Source: JAVBKV01 sp031553885 (GTDB taxonomy: Bacteria; Bacteroidota; Bacteroidia; Bacteroidales; Azobacteroidaceae). Taken from it: DNA of 64,000 nucleotides. The position numbers and the translations under genes are program-made. Where the stretch lies: positions 62,001 through 126,000 of the forward strand of contig JAVBKV010000040.1 in assembly GCA_031553885.1 (NCBI GenBank), given 5' to 3'. Positions within the stretch are counted from its first letter, which is position 1. Each line of letters opens with the position of its first letter. The notes beneath the pieces were generated by a model. It was not told the origin of the DNA. It did no database searches and saw only the letters and a program-made list of their open reading frames with translations. Below, in pieces: positions 34,851 through 42,427 of the stretch.

Positions 34851-35519
34851 TCATTGTTTCCCTTCCTTAAACCGGATGGCCGAGTAAAAAGGAAAAGCGA
34901 AACTGATGATTGTCCAGGCTAATAAGTAGGGTATAAAAGGACTATATGCGCCTGAATGTGCTGTAATGAAACAGAAAGAGAGCCCGCAGATTCCGGTAAA
35001 AGCGTATAAAATCCGGCGTATCCAGACCGGTTCAATGCAAATCCAGGAAGTAAACAAATAGGCAATCGGTCCGGCCAGCAACCAGGGTGCGGCTACCCAA
35101 CAGGTGGCAACAATAATTTCCCGGGCAAAATACAAGTTCAGACCCCATAAAACAATCAGGGATGTACAAGCGAGCAGTACTAGCATCACGACGATTCCGT
35201 AGAGCAGCATGCACGTTATAATTGAAGTTTCCGATAGGGGAAGGTGAAGTGTTAATTTGAGGCGTTTATTCTGCATTTCCGGGGTAAACTGAGCCAATGC
35301 GAGTAATATTCCGGAGGCCAGGGGTAACCATTTGAGCAGGGATACCAGAGGCATGTCCTTTGTAATCACATTTCCCCATACAGATACAGCTCCGCTGACC
35401 CGGAAATCCTGGGAAATACTCATAAACAGATAGGCGATCATTCCGGTGAAAACAATTGACAAAAGCAACAGAATCTTCCTGCTTTTGATCCACTCTTTAT
35501 AAAATATCGAATTACACAT
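34851..35519 (-). CDS. ABC-2-like permease of the TonB-linked cluster
   Basis: 222 residues with six hydrophobic segments (e.g. ILLLLSIVFTGMIAYLFM, LLKWLPLASGILLALAQF, YGIVVMLVLLACTSLIVLW) and the cytoplasmic stretch MQNKRLKLTLHLPLSETSI that resembles the coupling region of small ABC-2 permeases. It lies directly after its ATPase gene, separated by a long repeat hairpin, and ahead of the DUF4857-like gene. Direction of transport is unknown. Confidence 0.8.
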   Translation of the reverse strand: MCNSIFYKEWIKSRKILLLLSIVFTGMIAYLFMSISQDFRVSGAVSVWGNVITKDMPLVSLLKWLPLASGILLALAQFTPEMQNKRLKLTLHLPLSETSIITCMLLYGIVVMLVLLACTSLIVLWGLNLYFAREIIVATCWVAAPWLLAGPIAYLFTSWICIEPVWIRRILYAFTGICGLSFCFITAHSGAYSPFIPYLLAWTIISFAFPFYSAIRFKEGKQ

Positions 35520-35530
35520 AATTAGAAAAA

Positions 35531-35672
35531 GAATTAAGAGTTAAGAGTTAAAAATTAAGAGTTAAGAATTGAGCTTACACCAGTAAACCCTATAATTCAA
35601 AATTTCAATGATAGAAATTGTATATTGTTGAAAATTCAATTCTTAACTCTTAATTTTTAACTCTTAACTTTA
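35531..35672 (-). repeat. 33-bp perfect inverted repeat built from 7-bp units
   Basis: Bases 35540-35572 and 35636-35668 are exact reverse complements, separated by 63 nt. Each arm consists of heptads such as GTTAAGA and ATTAAGA. The structure fills the spacer between the ATPase stop codon (35673) and the permease start (35519). Confidence 0.9.
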
Positions 35673-36548
35673 TTAGTATTTTCCTGTGAGGCCGATGAAG
35701 GCGTCTTCCAGGGATAATTTTTCTTCTCTCAGTTCGCTGATACGGAAGGGCATCAGAAGTTCCTTTACTTCATCTGTGGGTAAGAATGAGTAAGTTTCCC
35801 AGGTACTTCCGATTTTTTCCGTATGCCATAAGCCTTTTTTCGTTGTGATTTCCGGGGCATCAGATGAAAACCGGAAGCGGCGGAAATGATCGAGGATGTA
35901 TTGGGTCGGCTGGTGGAGCAGGATTCTTCCGTAGTCCATGATCATACAGTCGTCGATCAGTAGTTCCATATCCTGAATGATGTGTGAAGTCAGGAAGATG
36001 GTTTTGTTTTCGCTGCTGGCGTATTCTTTGAGGTATTCGACAAACAGACGGCGGTAGCCGGGGTCCAGTCCCATAGAGAAGTCGTCCAGGATCAGCAGGT
36101 CCGGATTCTGGGCGAACAGTAATCCTAAAGCCACCTGGGAACGTTGACCGCAGGACATGTTACTGATTTTCTGCGTCGGAGTCACCTGTAATTTCTTCAG
36201 CAGTTCGTAATAGGCTTCCCGTTTCCAGTTTGGGAAAAAGCGGCTGTGAAACTTTTCGATCTGCTGTACATTGAAATAGGTATGCTGGATATGCCCTTCC
36301 AACAGGAGTCCGATCCGGCTTTTGGTATGAGGGGAGAGGTTTTCCATTTCTTCTCCGAAAATACGGCAGACGCCCGAACGTGGTTTGAGATATCCGTTCA
36401 GGATATTGATAATAGTGGTCTTCCCGGTACCGTTTTTTCCGAGAAGTCCCAGGATTTTCCCTTTTTTTACCTCAAAATTGAGGTTTTCATAGATCAGGCG
36501 TTTCCCGTAATAATGAGTAATGTTTTCACATTGAATAATTGTTTCCAT
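35673..36548 (-). CDS. ABC transporter ATPase of the TonB-linked cluster
   Basis: 291 residues from the ATG at 36548. Walker A GKNGTGKTT, signature MSCGQRSQ (variant of LSGGQ), Walker B LLILDDF, D-loop GLDP, H-loop His in TSHIIQD. The residue after the Walker B Asp is Asp instead of the usual catalytic Glu, which could slow hydrolysis. A C-terminal extension of ~75 residues ends in LSLEDAFIGLTGKY, as in ABC-2 exporter ATPases. It sits between the outer-membrane barrel gene and the permease. Confidence 0.9.
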   Translation of the reverse strand: METIIQCENITHYYGKRLIYENLNFEVKKGKILGLLGKNGTGKTTIINILNGYLKPRSGVCRIFGEEMENLSPHTKSRIGLLLEGHIQHTYFNVQQIEKFHSRFFPNWKREAYYELLKKLQVTPTQKISNMSCGQRSQVALGLLFAQNPDLLILDDFSMGLDPGYRRLFVEYLKEYASSENKTIFLTSHIIQDMELLIDDCMIMDYGRILLHQPTQYILDHFRRFRFSSDAPEITTKKGLWHTEKIGSTWETYSFLPTDEVKELLMPFRISELREEKLSLEDAFIGLTGKY

Positions 36549-36560
36549 TTTCAATTGTTT

Positions 36561-38087
36561 TTAATACCTGAATCCAACCGTAAAAACGCCGCCATATCGT
36601 TGTCCTTCGGAAGCGAAATAACCGGATCCTTCGGTTGAAATATATAATTTTATCAGTCCTGACACCGGAAACTGATACAAAATTTTCAATGCCCCTGACC
36701 AGGGACTTGTATCCATGTACGCCAGATTAGGTTGTATGGAACGTTGAAACAACAAGTTGTTTTCCGGTACTTTAGTCTCCGAACTTATCAACGCGTCATA
36801 CCCGAAGCCGGCTTCAGCAAGGAAAGAGGATCCTTTTTTTAAAAACCATTCGCTGCCAGCCCGGATATTTCCGGTCAGGTAACGATAGTCGGTGAGAAAA
36901 TTCATTCCATCAGCCGGAGAAGCATAACGTTCTTCATACGTGCGGGCGCCAAGACTAGTCTCTATCCATTGATTTTTATTTTCACTGACCCATTCCTGTA
37001 ATGCACTGACCTGTACCTGCATCCGGTTACGTGTATATTTCCGACTCTCGCTTAGCAGGACGTTATCAGTAAAGGTCTCGTTGACATAAACTTCCTTGTA
37101 AACACGTTCGGTACCTTTTCCGGTTTCGTATAGGAAATCTGCTTTCAACAAGGTTTTATTTGATTTATTATCAATGATGTATCCTATACTTCCATTGGTT
37201 TTTTTAGGGTCGAAAGAAAAAGGATATATATTGCTTCCGGCATATGAATCTATATTTTCTGTTCTCAATCCGATCGTACCAATCCACCCTTTTCCGTTTT
37301 CTGGAAACAAAAATGCATCGAATCCATATGATTTCCCTTTATAAAGCCACGAAAATGTGTAGCTGTACGCATACTGTTTAATATCGTACAAGCCAAAACC
37401 TTTCATCGGGAAAAAAGCGTAATTCGTATTGGGTTCGGCAACACTGATCGATACATCCTGCCGGTACAAACCTCCGGTCAATGAAAATCCTGCACGGTAA
37501 TGGCTATTTAAAGCCCTCGAAGCGCTCAGGTTCAGTGATAAATCGGACACCGTCGTTTTCGGACGAGGATCACGTTTCCGGTATTCATTTCCGGCGCTAT
37601 AAAAAACCTCAGCTCCCCATGACCACAAGCCTGTTTTCAGAGCAAAACCACCGGAAAAATGGTAATTTTCACCGTACCGGTCTCCTCCGATGGAATCAGA
37701 AATCAGGTAAGGTCCTAAACGCGGAAAGTCCGAGACATCGGACCATTGTACCTGCTTGTCTGTTCCCCGGTTATAAGAAGCAGTTCCCCAATAAGCCTTT
37801 TTCCCTTTAATCGAAAAACCTTCGGCATGCAGATCGAAATCGTTTCCCGAGTTTCCTTCCTGCAACAAATGATAATTTTCCCTGTTTTCCAACGAATAAG
37901 AAGTTTCTATAAATCCCTGGTTGGGATTAGGCATTTGGAAACGTGCTCCTGGTTGGTTATACACAGAATGAAAAAAACGCGCCTCAGGGAGATAAGGACT
38001 ACTTCCGGCAATAGAATCACCGGAAGCAGTTGTTTTTAGTTGAATAAGTAATAATAAAAAAAATACGATGAATATTTTCTTACACAT
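36561..38087 (-). CDS. DUF6850-like outer membrane beta-barrel
   Basis: 508 residues with a signal peptide (IFIVFFLLLLIQLKTTA) and alternating aromatic strands through to a C-terminal Phe-Arg-Tyr, as in outer-membrane barrels. I associate it with the DUF6850 barrel family, which I recall beside DUF4876 lipoproteins and TonB receptors in Bacteroidales. It is the third gene of the cluster, 9 nt after the DUF4876-like gene. It might modify or stabilise the receptor or form a separate pore; neither is shown. Confidence 0.78.
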   Translation of the reverse strand: MCKKIFIVFFLLLLIQLKTTASGDSIAGSSPYLPEARFFHSVYNQPGARFQMPNPNQGFIETSYSLENRENYHLLQEGNSGNDFDLHAEGFSIKGKKAYWGTASYNRGTDKQVQWSDVSDFPRLGPYLISDSIGGDRYGENYHFSGGFALKTGLWSWGAEVFYSAGNEYRKRDPRPKTTVSDLSLNLSASRALNSHYRAGFSLTGGLYRQDVSISVAEPNTNYAFFPMKGFGLYDIKQYAYSYTFSWLYKGKSYGFDAFLFPENGKGWIGTIGLRTENIDSYAGSNIYPFSFDPKKTNGSIGYIIDNKSNKTLLKADFLYETGKGTERVYKEVYVNETFTDNVLLSESRKYTRNRMQVQVSALQEWVSENKNQWIETSLGARTYEERYASPADGMNFLTDYRYLTGNIRAGSEWFLKKGSSFLAEAGFGYDALISSETKVPENNLLFQRSIQPNLAYMDTSPWSGALKILYQFPVSGLIKLYISTEGSGYFASEGQRYGGVFTVGFRY

Positions 38088-38096
38088 AATGTGTTC

Positions 38097-39305
38097 TTAA
38101 TTATTTCCAAATACTTTGGGTTGTGGTGTTGCATCCGGAATAAAATCAACTGACGAGTTATTGGTATCCTGATAAATAACGCGACCGTTCTTTATTTCAG
38201 CTACTTTGCGACGGATGCTTTTACCTGTGCCACTGGGGCCACAACCTACAAATCCAAGATCAACGGATGCTGAAAATGCCTTACTGGTAATTCCTTCAGA
38301 AGGAGCAGATTCTACAGCATCCAAAATATATTCATTGGGAATGCGGACTGTTGTGATTGGATTCCCTGCTTTATTATTTCTCGTATCAGTATATTGACTT
38401 ACATAATTTTCCATGTCAGGAGCTTTAAAAATCAGGATAGGCCATGCACCCCTGTTATGAAAAGTCAGGATGGTTTTAGAGCTGAGATAATAGCGAATCA
38501 TATCAGGAACTTCAGGAACCTGTATCGAAAGAGTGGCATGAGAATCATAAAACTGAAAGTCTGCTTCAGATAAATCTACCGATGCAGGAACTGTCTCTTT
38601 GTGATTAATAGGTTGAGGAGCAATCAGAATACTGTTTCCTGGTTGAACCGGGTGTTCTTTACCTGTTCCGGGGATTGTATACAGAGCCCTGACAAAGGTA
38701 CTCTGGTCGATTTCATCAGCATAAACATTCGGACCTTGTGATGTAGTATTTTCTACTTCTCCGAAAGATATTCCATCCGCATACATAACCGTATCTGTGT
38801 TGTTGTAAATTTCAATAAACTGGTCTTTGTTATAAGCACTTCCGGATGGTGTTTTACTTCCTGCAAAATAATATTCCTTGATCACCCATCCTTTGTTGGG
38901 GATACTTATTTTCAGAGGAATTTCAAGCGTTCCGGATGTTGATGATATGGCTACACTTTCTTTAAATCCAATCAGGTTGACTTCCTGAGAATTAATAGTT
39001 GTTTCATCTATTGCCTGACTATATATTTTCTTTCCGGAAATTTTTATATCGTACAAACCTTGTTCTACAGTGATTAATAATTGTCCGGAAGCATCCAGTG
39101 TGCTCGTTTTGATAGATTCAGTTGCTTTGTTAATAAATTCCACAGTGAGACCATCAGCGTCGACCCCTTCCATGAATTCAGGAAGAGTCGCTTTTAAGGT
39201 TACATCTTGCATTTTTACGCTGTCGTTTTCTTCACAGGCAACAAATCCGATGGTTGCCAGAAACAGGGACATGATTGTCCAGATTTGAATTTTTTTGTAG
39301 TTCAT
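38097..39305 (-). CDS. DUF4876-like lipoprotein
   Basis: 402 residues with lipobox Cys in TIGFVACEEND. An N-terminal beta domain of ~100 residues (TLKATLPEFMEGVDADGLTVEF, LYDIKISGKKIY) precedes a larger domain with KEYYFAGSKTPSGSAYNKDQFIEIYNN, reminiscent of lamin-tail-like folds and DUF4876. Probably on the outer surface as partner of the TonB receptor encoded just upstream, much as SusD-type or HmuY-type lipoproteins partner theirs; this role is inferred from position only. Confidence 0.8.
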   Translation of the reverse strand: MNYKKIQIWTIMSLFLATIGFVACEENDSVKMQDVTLKATLPEFMEGVDADGLTVEFINKATESIKTSTLDASGQLLITVEQGLYDIKISGKKIYSQAIDETTINSQEVNLIGFKESVAISSTSGTLEIPLKISIPNKGWVIKEYYFAGSKTPSGSAYNKDQFIEIYNNTDTVMYADGISFGEVENTTSQGPNVYADEIDQSTFVRALYTIPGTGKEHPVQPGNSILIAPQPINHKETVPASVDLSEADFQFYDSHATLSIQVPEVPDMIRYYLSSKTILTFHNRGAWPILIFKAPDMENYVSQYTDTRNNKAGNPITTVRIPNEYILDAVESAPSEGITSKAFSASVDLGFVGCGPSGTGKSIRRKVAEIKNGRVIYQDTNNSSVDFIPDATPQPKVFGNN

Positions 39306-39354
39306 ATTATTTGAGTTATAAATTATAAATTTTCTTCACCCACGCTTTACAGGC

Positions 39355-39373
39355 ACTCCCTATAAAAGGGGAG
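39355..39373 (-). repeat. hairpin CTCCC-TATAAAA-GGGGAG between receptor and lipoprotein genes
   Basis: A short GC stem in the 78-base spacer of the operon. It is close in sequence to half of the large inverted repeat upstream of the operon (42232-42294), so the two may share a binding protein or origin. It could also lower expression of genes after the receptor. Confidence 0.55.
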
Positions 39374-39383
39374 AATTCTATTT

Positions 39384-42149
39384 TCAATTAATACTGAAAC
39401 TGATTTCCGCTCCAAAATAGGATTGCGCACTGCCCGAATCCGCCCGGTTGACCTTTTTTCCAAAAATAGAGGTATATTCGGGTAGATAGCTTAATATCCG
39501 GTTGACATAAAAAGACAATCTCAAGTGTTGTCCGATTTCTTTCGTCATTTTTAGATTCAGATAAGAAGCAATGGGAATTTTACCTTTCTTGAAAATATAA
39601 TCGTTGTGTGTATCGGTCAGATGCCTCATAAAAGGATCATTCACCATTTCCGGAGTAAAAGTATGGTTTATTCCGTTTTTGTCGATATAAGTATCCGGCA
39701 GTCCGTCATTCCATTCCCGCTGGCTTTGTTCATACCACATCGTTTGCAGGGATGTGGTAAAAATCATGCGTAAATCGGGAATATGTGTATCGAAATTAAA
39801 ATTGGTATTCAATTGGGATTTTGTATTGTCGTTGGTTCCGTAAGAATATACTCCGGCATAAGGGTATCGTTTTCCGTTGATCACGACATTGGGTACGGAA
39901 TAGGTTTGTCCATTATCTTTATAAGTGGTTTCAAACCAGGCCCCATTGATTGACAGATTGGTATAGATAGCCGGTATTTTTCCTATATTCAGGGTATATT
40001 CGATTCCTCTTTTGGTTACACTCAGTAGGTTTCTTGCACCTCCGAAAACGGCAATCATAGTATCCGGAGCCGATGAAAAATCATTTAACTGAGGTTTGGT
40101 AGTAATGGCTTTCGGATCGACCGACGATTCATCGTAGTCGGTGTAGGTATGGAAAGCCAGGCGGGAAGCAGAGGAGAACCCATTATCCATTTTTTCATGG
40201 AAAACAGAAAAATCCAGGCGTGTTTTTCCTATATTCAGGATAAAACCGACTTCATTTTTGATGTTAAGAGCCGGAACCAGTTCGTAATTAACCGGACTTT
40301 CAATTCTGGTGAAAACATTCAACGCTCTCAACGCTTCATTTTGAGAATAGTAATTGAGTTGAATATAATCAAAATAAATGTCAGTCGGATATAACTGACC
40401 CTGTGTCGGGAATTTATACATTCTACCGGAGCCGCCTGTCAGAGCAAAAGTAGAGGTCTTATCAAATAATTTGAATTCCGGGAAAGTAAGTTTGGCATTT
40501 ATACGAGGTTCCCAATAAAACTTACCATTCATCGCATAGCGCGGATCCATTCCAATAAGAGTATTTGTTCGTAGTCCGGGTTGAGCCGAAAAGCACCATT
40601 CATCTGTCCGGAACCTGATATCATCTTCGATATAAAACGAGGCCTTTTGTAAAGCAGGAACATCGTTGAAAGGGCGGGGGCGAGTTGATTTCCCGTCGGG
40701 ATAAGGAGGGTAATTCAGATCGTAAATTTCACCTTTTCCAAGGTTTTTGTCATAACGCAACTCACTTCCCAGCAGGAAATTCTGTTTCCATTTACCCCAT
40801 TCGACAAGACTTTTGGCATGAATCTGGGCTGAAAGGCTTAGGGGAGCTCCATCGACAGTAAGATAGGAAGTGTATTCTCCAGCTAAAAAGCGAGCATCAT
40901 AAGCGCCTTCGGAGGTAGCAGTCGGAACAATAGTAACTCCGGATGGAGCAACGACTTTGCGTACTTCTGACTGTTGATTGATATAGTTAGCCGACAGGTT
41001 ATAGAATAACTCGTTGACAAATGATTTTGTAAACTGAAATTTTCCGTTAGTGGAAAAGAGGTAACTGTTATACGATTCTTTGCTGTAATCATCTTTTCCT
41101 TTCAGGACATCCGGATCTTTTTTCTTGCTGTCGAAACTTCCGGTATAACTCATGTTCGCTTTTATCAGGTAGTTGACCTTTTCCGAAAGATTGATCTTGT
41201 TTTCATAACGTCCGGAAAACGTATAGCGGGTATAATCCTGGATTTCCGAACGCGGATCGGGCCGGAAATCGGCATAATCGAAGTCGACGTTCAGCAAGCC
41301 TTTCTTTTTTGGGAGTACGACTCCTTTTCCCACTGAAAACAGTTTGTTTTTCAGATCCGTTTTAATACGTGCTTCCCAGGGAGTATGTCCTCCTTTTAAT
41401 TCGATTTTTACCACTCCGGCCGTCAAATCACCATACTGAACGGAAGGAATTCCTCGTATGATTTCGACCGATTCGATCCGGTCGGTAGAAATGGTTCGCA
41501 TATCGATCCCATTGTAGGTATTATTGGAATCTTTTCCCCGGACATCCTGGAGGTTGTTGTCATTACTCAGTTGGACTCCATTGATCAGAAAAGCCGTGCC
41601 CAGCGAGGTATTCTGATCGCTTCCCGCCTGTCGCAATGCAATGTAGTTGGCCGACGCCAGGTTCGAGTCTTTGGTCATTCCTCCCGGTAATAGTTGCAGA
41701 ACATCAGAAAAACTGGAAGGCTGAATGTGTTCCAGAGCTGTTTTTCCGATCCAGGAGACGGAATTCCCTTTTACATTTTCTTTTGCGGAGACTACGACCT
41801 CATTCAATGAAAGATCCTGAGGTATTAATGCAATAATTATAGGAGAAGAAGGTGTTGGAGCAACGATTGTATCCAGCGTCTGATACCCCAGGTAGGAAAT
41901 TTGCATCCTGATTTTTTCTCCCGGTTTAAAAGGAAACGAAAATGCTCCATCTACGTTGCTCATAATTCCCGATGCTTGTTCGGGGAAAAAAATCGAAGCA
42001 AAGGGAATTTCTTCCCGGGAACGAGTATCTATAATTTTTCCGGATGCAGATTTCAACGGTTTGCGATCAATCTCTTCAGCGTGTCCGGATAAGGGTAACC
42101 CTGCACATATCAAAATGGAAATAGTGATTATAATCTGATACAATTTCAT
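39384..42149 (-). CDS. TonB-dependent outer membrane receptor
   Basis: 921 residues with a signal peptide ending near SGHA. Residues ~35-112 are a carboxypeptidase-regulatory-like domain (SGKIIDTRSREEIPFASIFF), followed by a plug domain (about 120-245: LNEVVVSAKENVKG, SVEIIRGIPSVQYGDLTAGVVKIEL) and a 22-strand barrel ending in Phe-Ser-Ile-Asn. Imports a ligand energised by TonB. It does not look like SusC and has no SusD beside it. First gene of the eight-gene cluster. Ligand unknown; neighbours favour metal, haem or siderophore. Confidence 0.93.
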   Translation of the reverse strand: MKLYQIIITISILICAGLPLSGHAEEIDRKPLKSASGKIIDTRSREEIPFASIFFPEQASGIMSNVDGAFSFPFKPGEKIRMQISYLGYQTLDTIVAPTPSSPIIIALIPQDLSLNEVVVSAKENVKGNSVSWIGKTALEHIQPSSFSDVLQLLPGGMTKDSNLASANYIALRQAGSDQNTSLGTAFLINGVQLSNDNNLQDVRGKDSNNTYNGIDMRTISTDRIESVEIIRGIPSVQYGDLTAGVVKIELKGGHTPWEARIKTDLKNKLFSVGKGVVLPKKKGLLNVDFDYADFRPDPRSEIQDYTRYTFSGRYENKINLSEKVNYLIKANMSYTGSFDSKKKDPDVLKGKDDYSKESYNSYLFSTNGKFQFTKSFVNELFYNLSANYINQQSEVRKVVAPSGVTIVPTATSEGAYDARFLAGEYTSYLTVDGAPLSLSAQIHAKSLVEWGKWKQNFLLGSELRYDKNLGKGEIYDLNYPPYPDGKSTRPRPFNDVPALQKASFYIEDDIRFRTDEWCFSAQPGLRTNTLIGMDPRYAMNGKFYWEPRINAKLTFPEFKLFDKTSTFALTGGSGRMYKFPTQGQLYPTDIYFDYIQLNYYSQNEALRALNVFTRIESPVNYELVPALNIKNEVGFILNIGKTRLDFSVFHEKMDNGFSSASRLAFHTYTDYDESSVDPKAITTKPQLNDFSSAPDTMIAVFGGARNLLSVTKRGIEYTLNIGKIPAIYTNLSINGAWFETTYKDNGQTYSVPNVVINGKRYPYAGVYSYGTNDNTKSQLNTNFNFDTHIPDLRMIFTTSLQTMWYEQSQREWNDGLPDTYIDKNGINHTFTPEMVNDPFMRHLTDTHNDYIFKKGKIPIASYLNLKMTKEIGQHLRLSFYVNRILSYLPEYTSIFGKKVNRADSGSAQSYFGAEISFSIN

Positions 42150-42169
42150 TCATTGAAATTTTAAGGCAG

Positions 42170-42177
42170 CAAAGGTA
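42170..42177 (-). promoter_or_regulatory. -7 element of the TonB receptor operon
   Basis: TACCTTTG on the minus strand, 20 nt before the ATG. The -33 region is weak, as expected for a regulated promoter; the large inverted repeat lies 55 nt further upstream. Confidence 0.65.
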
Positions 42178-42231
42178 GAGGGTTTTATTTCAATGAAAAA
42201 TCCTTAATTCTAGGTGTTTTTTTAATTTCGA

Positions 42232-42294
42232 ATCCCCATAAAAGGGGAGTATTGTTGTTGAAATTTTAACTTAATACTCCCTGATTTAGGGGAT
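42232..42294. repeat. 22-nt-arm inverted repeat between divergent genes
   Basis: Arms 42232-42253 and 42273-42294 pair at 16 of 22 positions around a 19-nt loop. Each arm is itself a small GC hairpin (CCCC...GGGG; CTCCC...GGGGA). It sits between the receptor operon (-) and a T9SS cargo gene (+), so it may be an operator or a barrier to divergent transcription. Confidence 0.7.
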
Positions 42295-42384
42295 GAGCCG
42301 GTCAGATGATAAAAAACAATAAAAAATATTTTGCGTTTTATGTGAAAAAATGTGACTTTGGAACAGATATTGATGGGCTTATGT

Positions 42385-42392
42385 TAAATTTG
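42385..42392 (+). promoter_or_regulatory. -7 element of the T9SS cargo gene
   Basis: TAAATTTG, 36 nt before the ATG at 42428. The nearest TTTG lies 24 nt upstream, too far for an ideal -33. Confidence 0.5.
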
Positions 42393-42427
42393 TAACACAC
42401 ATACATATAAATCCTATTTTTAATATT

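Noticed and set aside
35531..35672. Possible CRISPR-like array
   Set aside because: Units are 7 bp with no spacers of constant length, and no cas genes are present.
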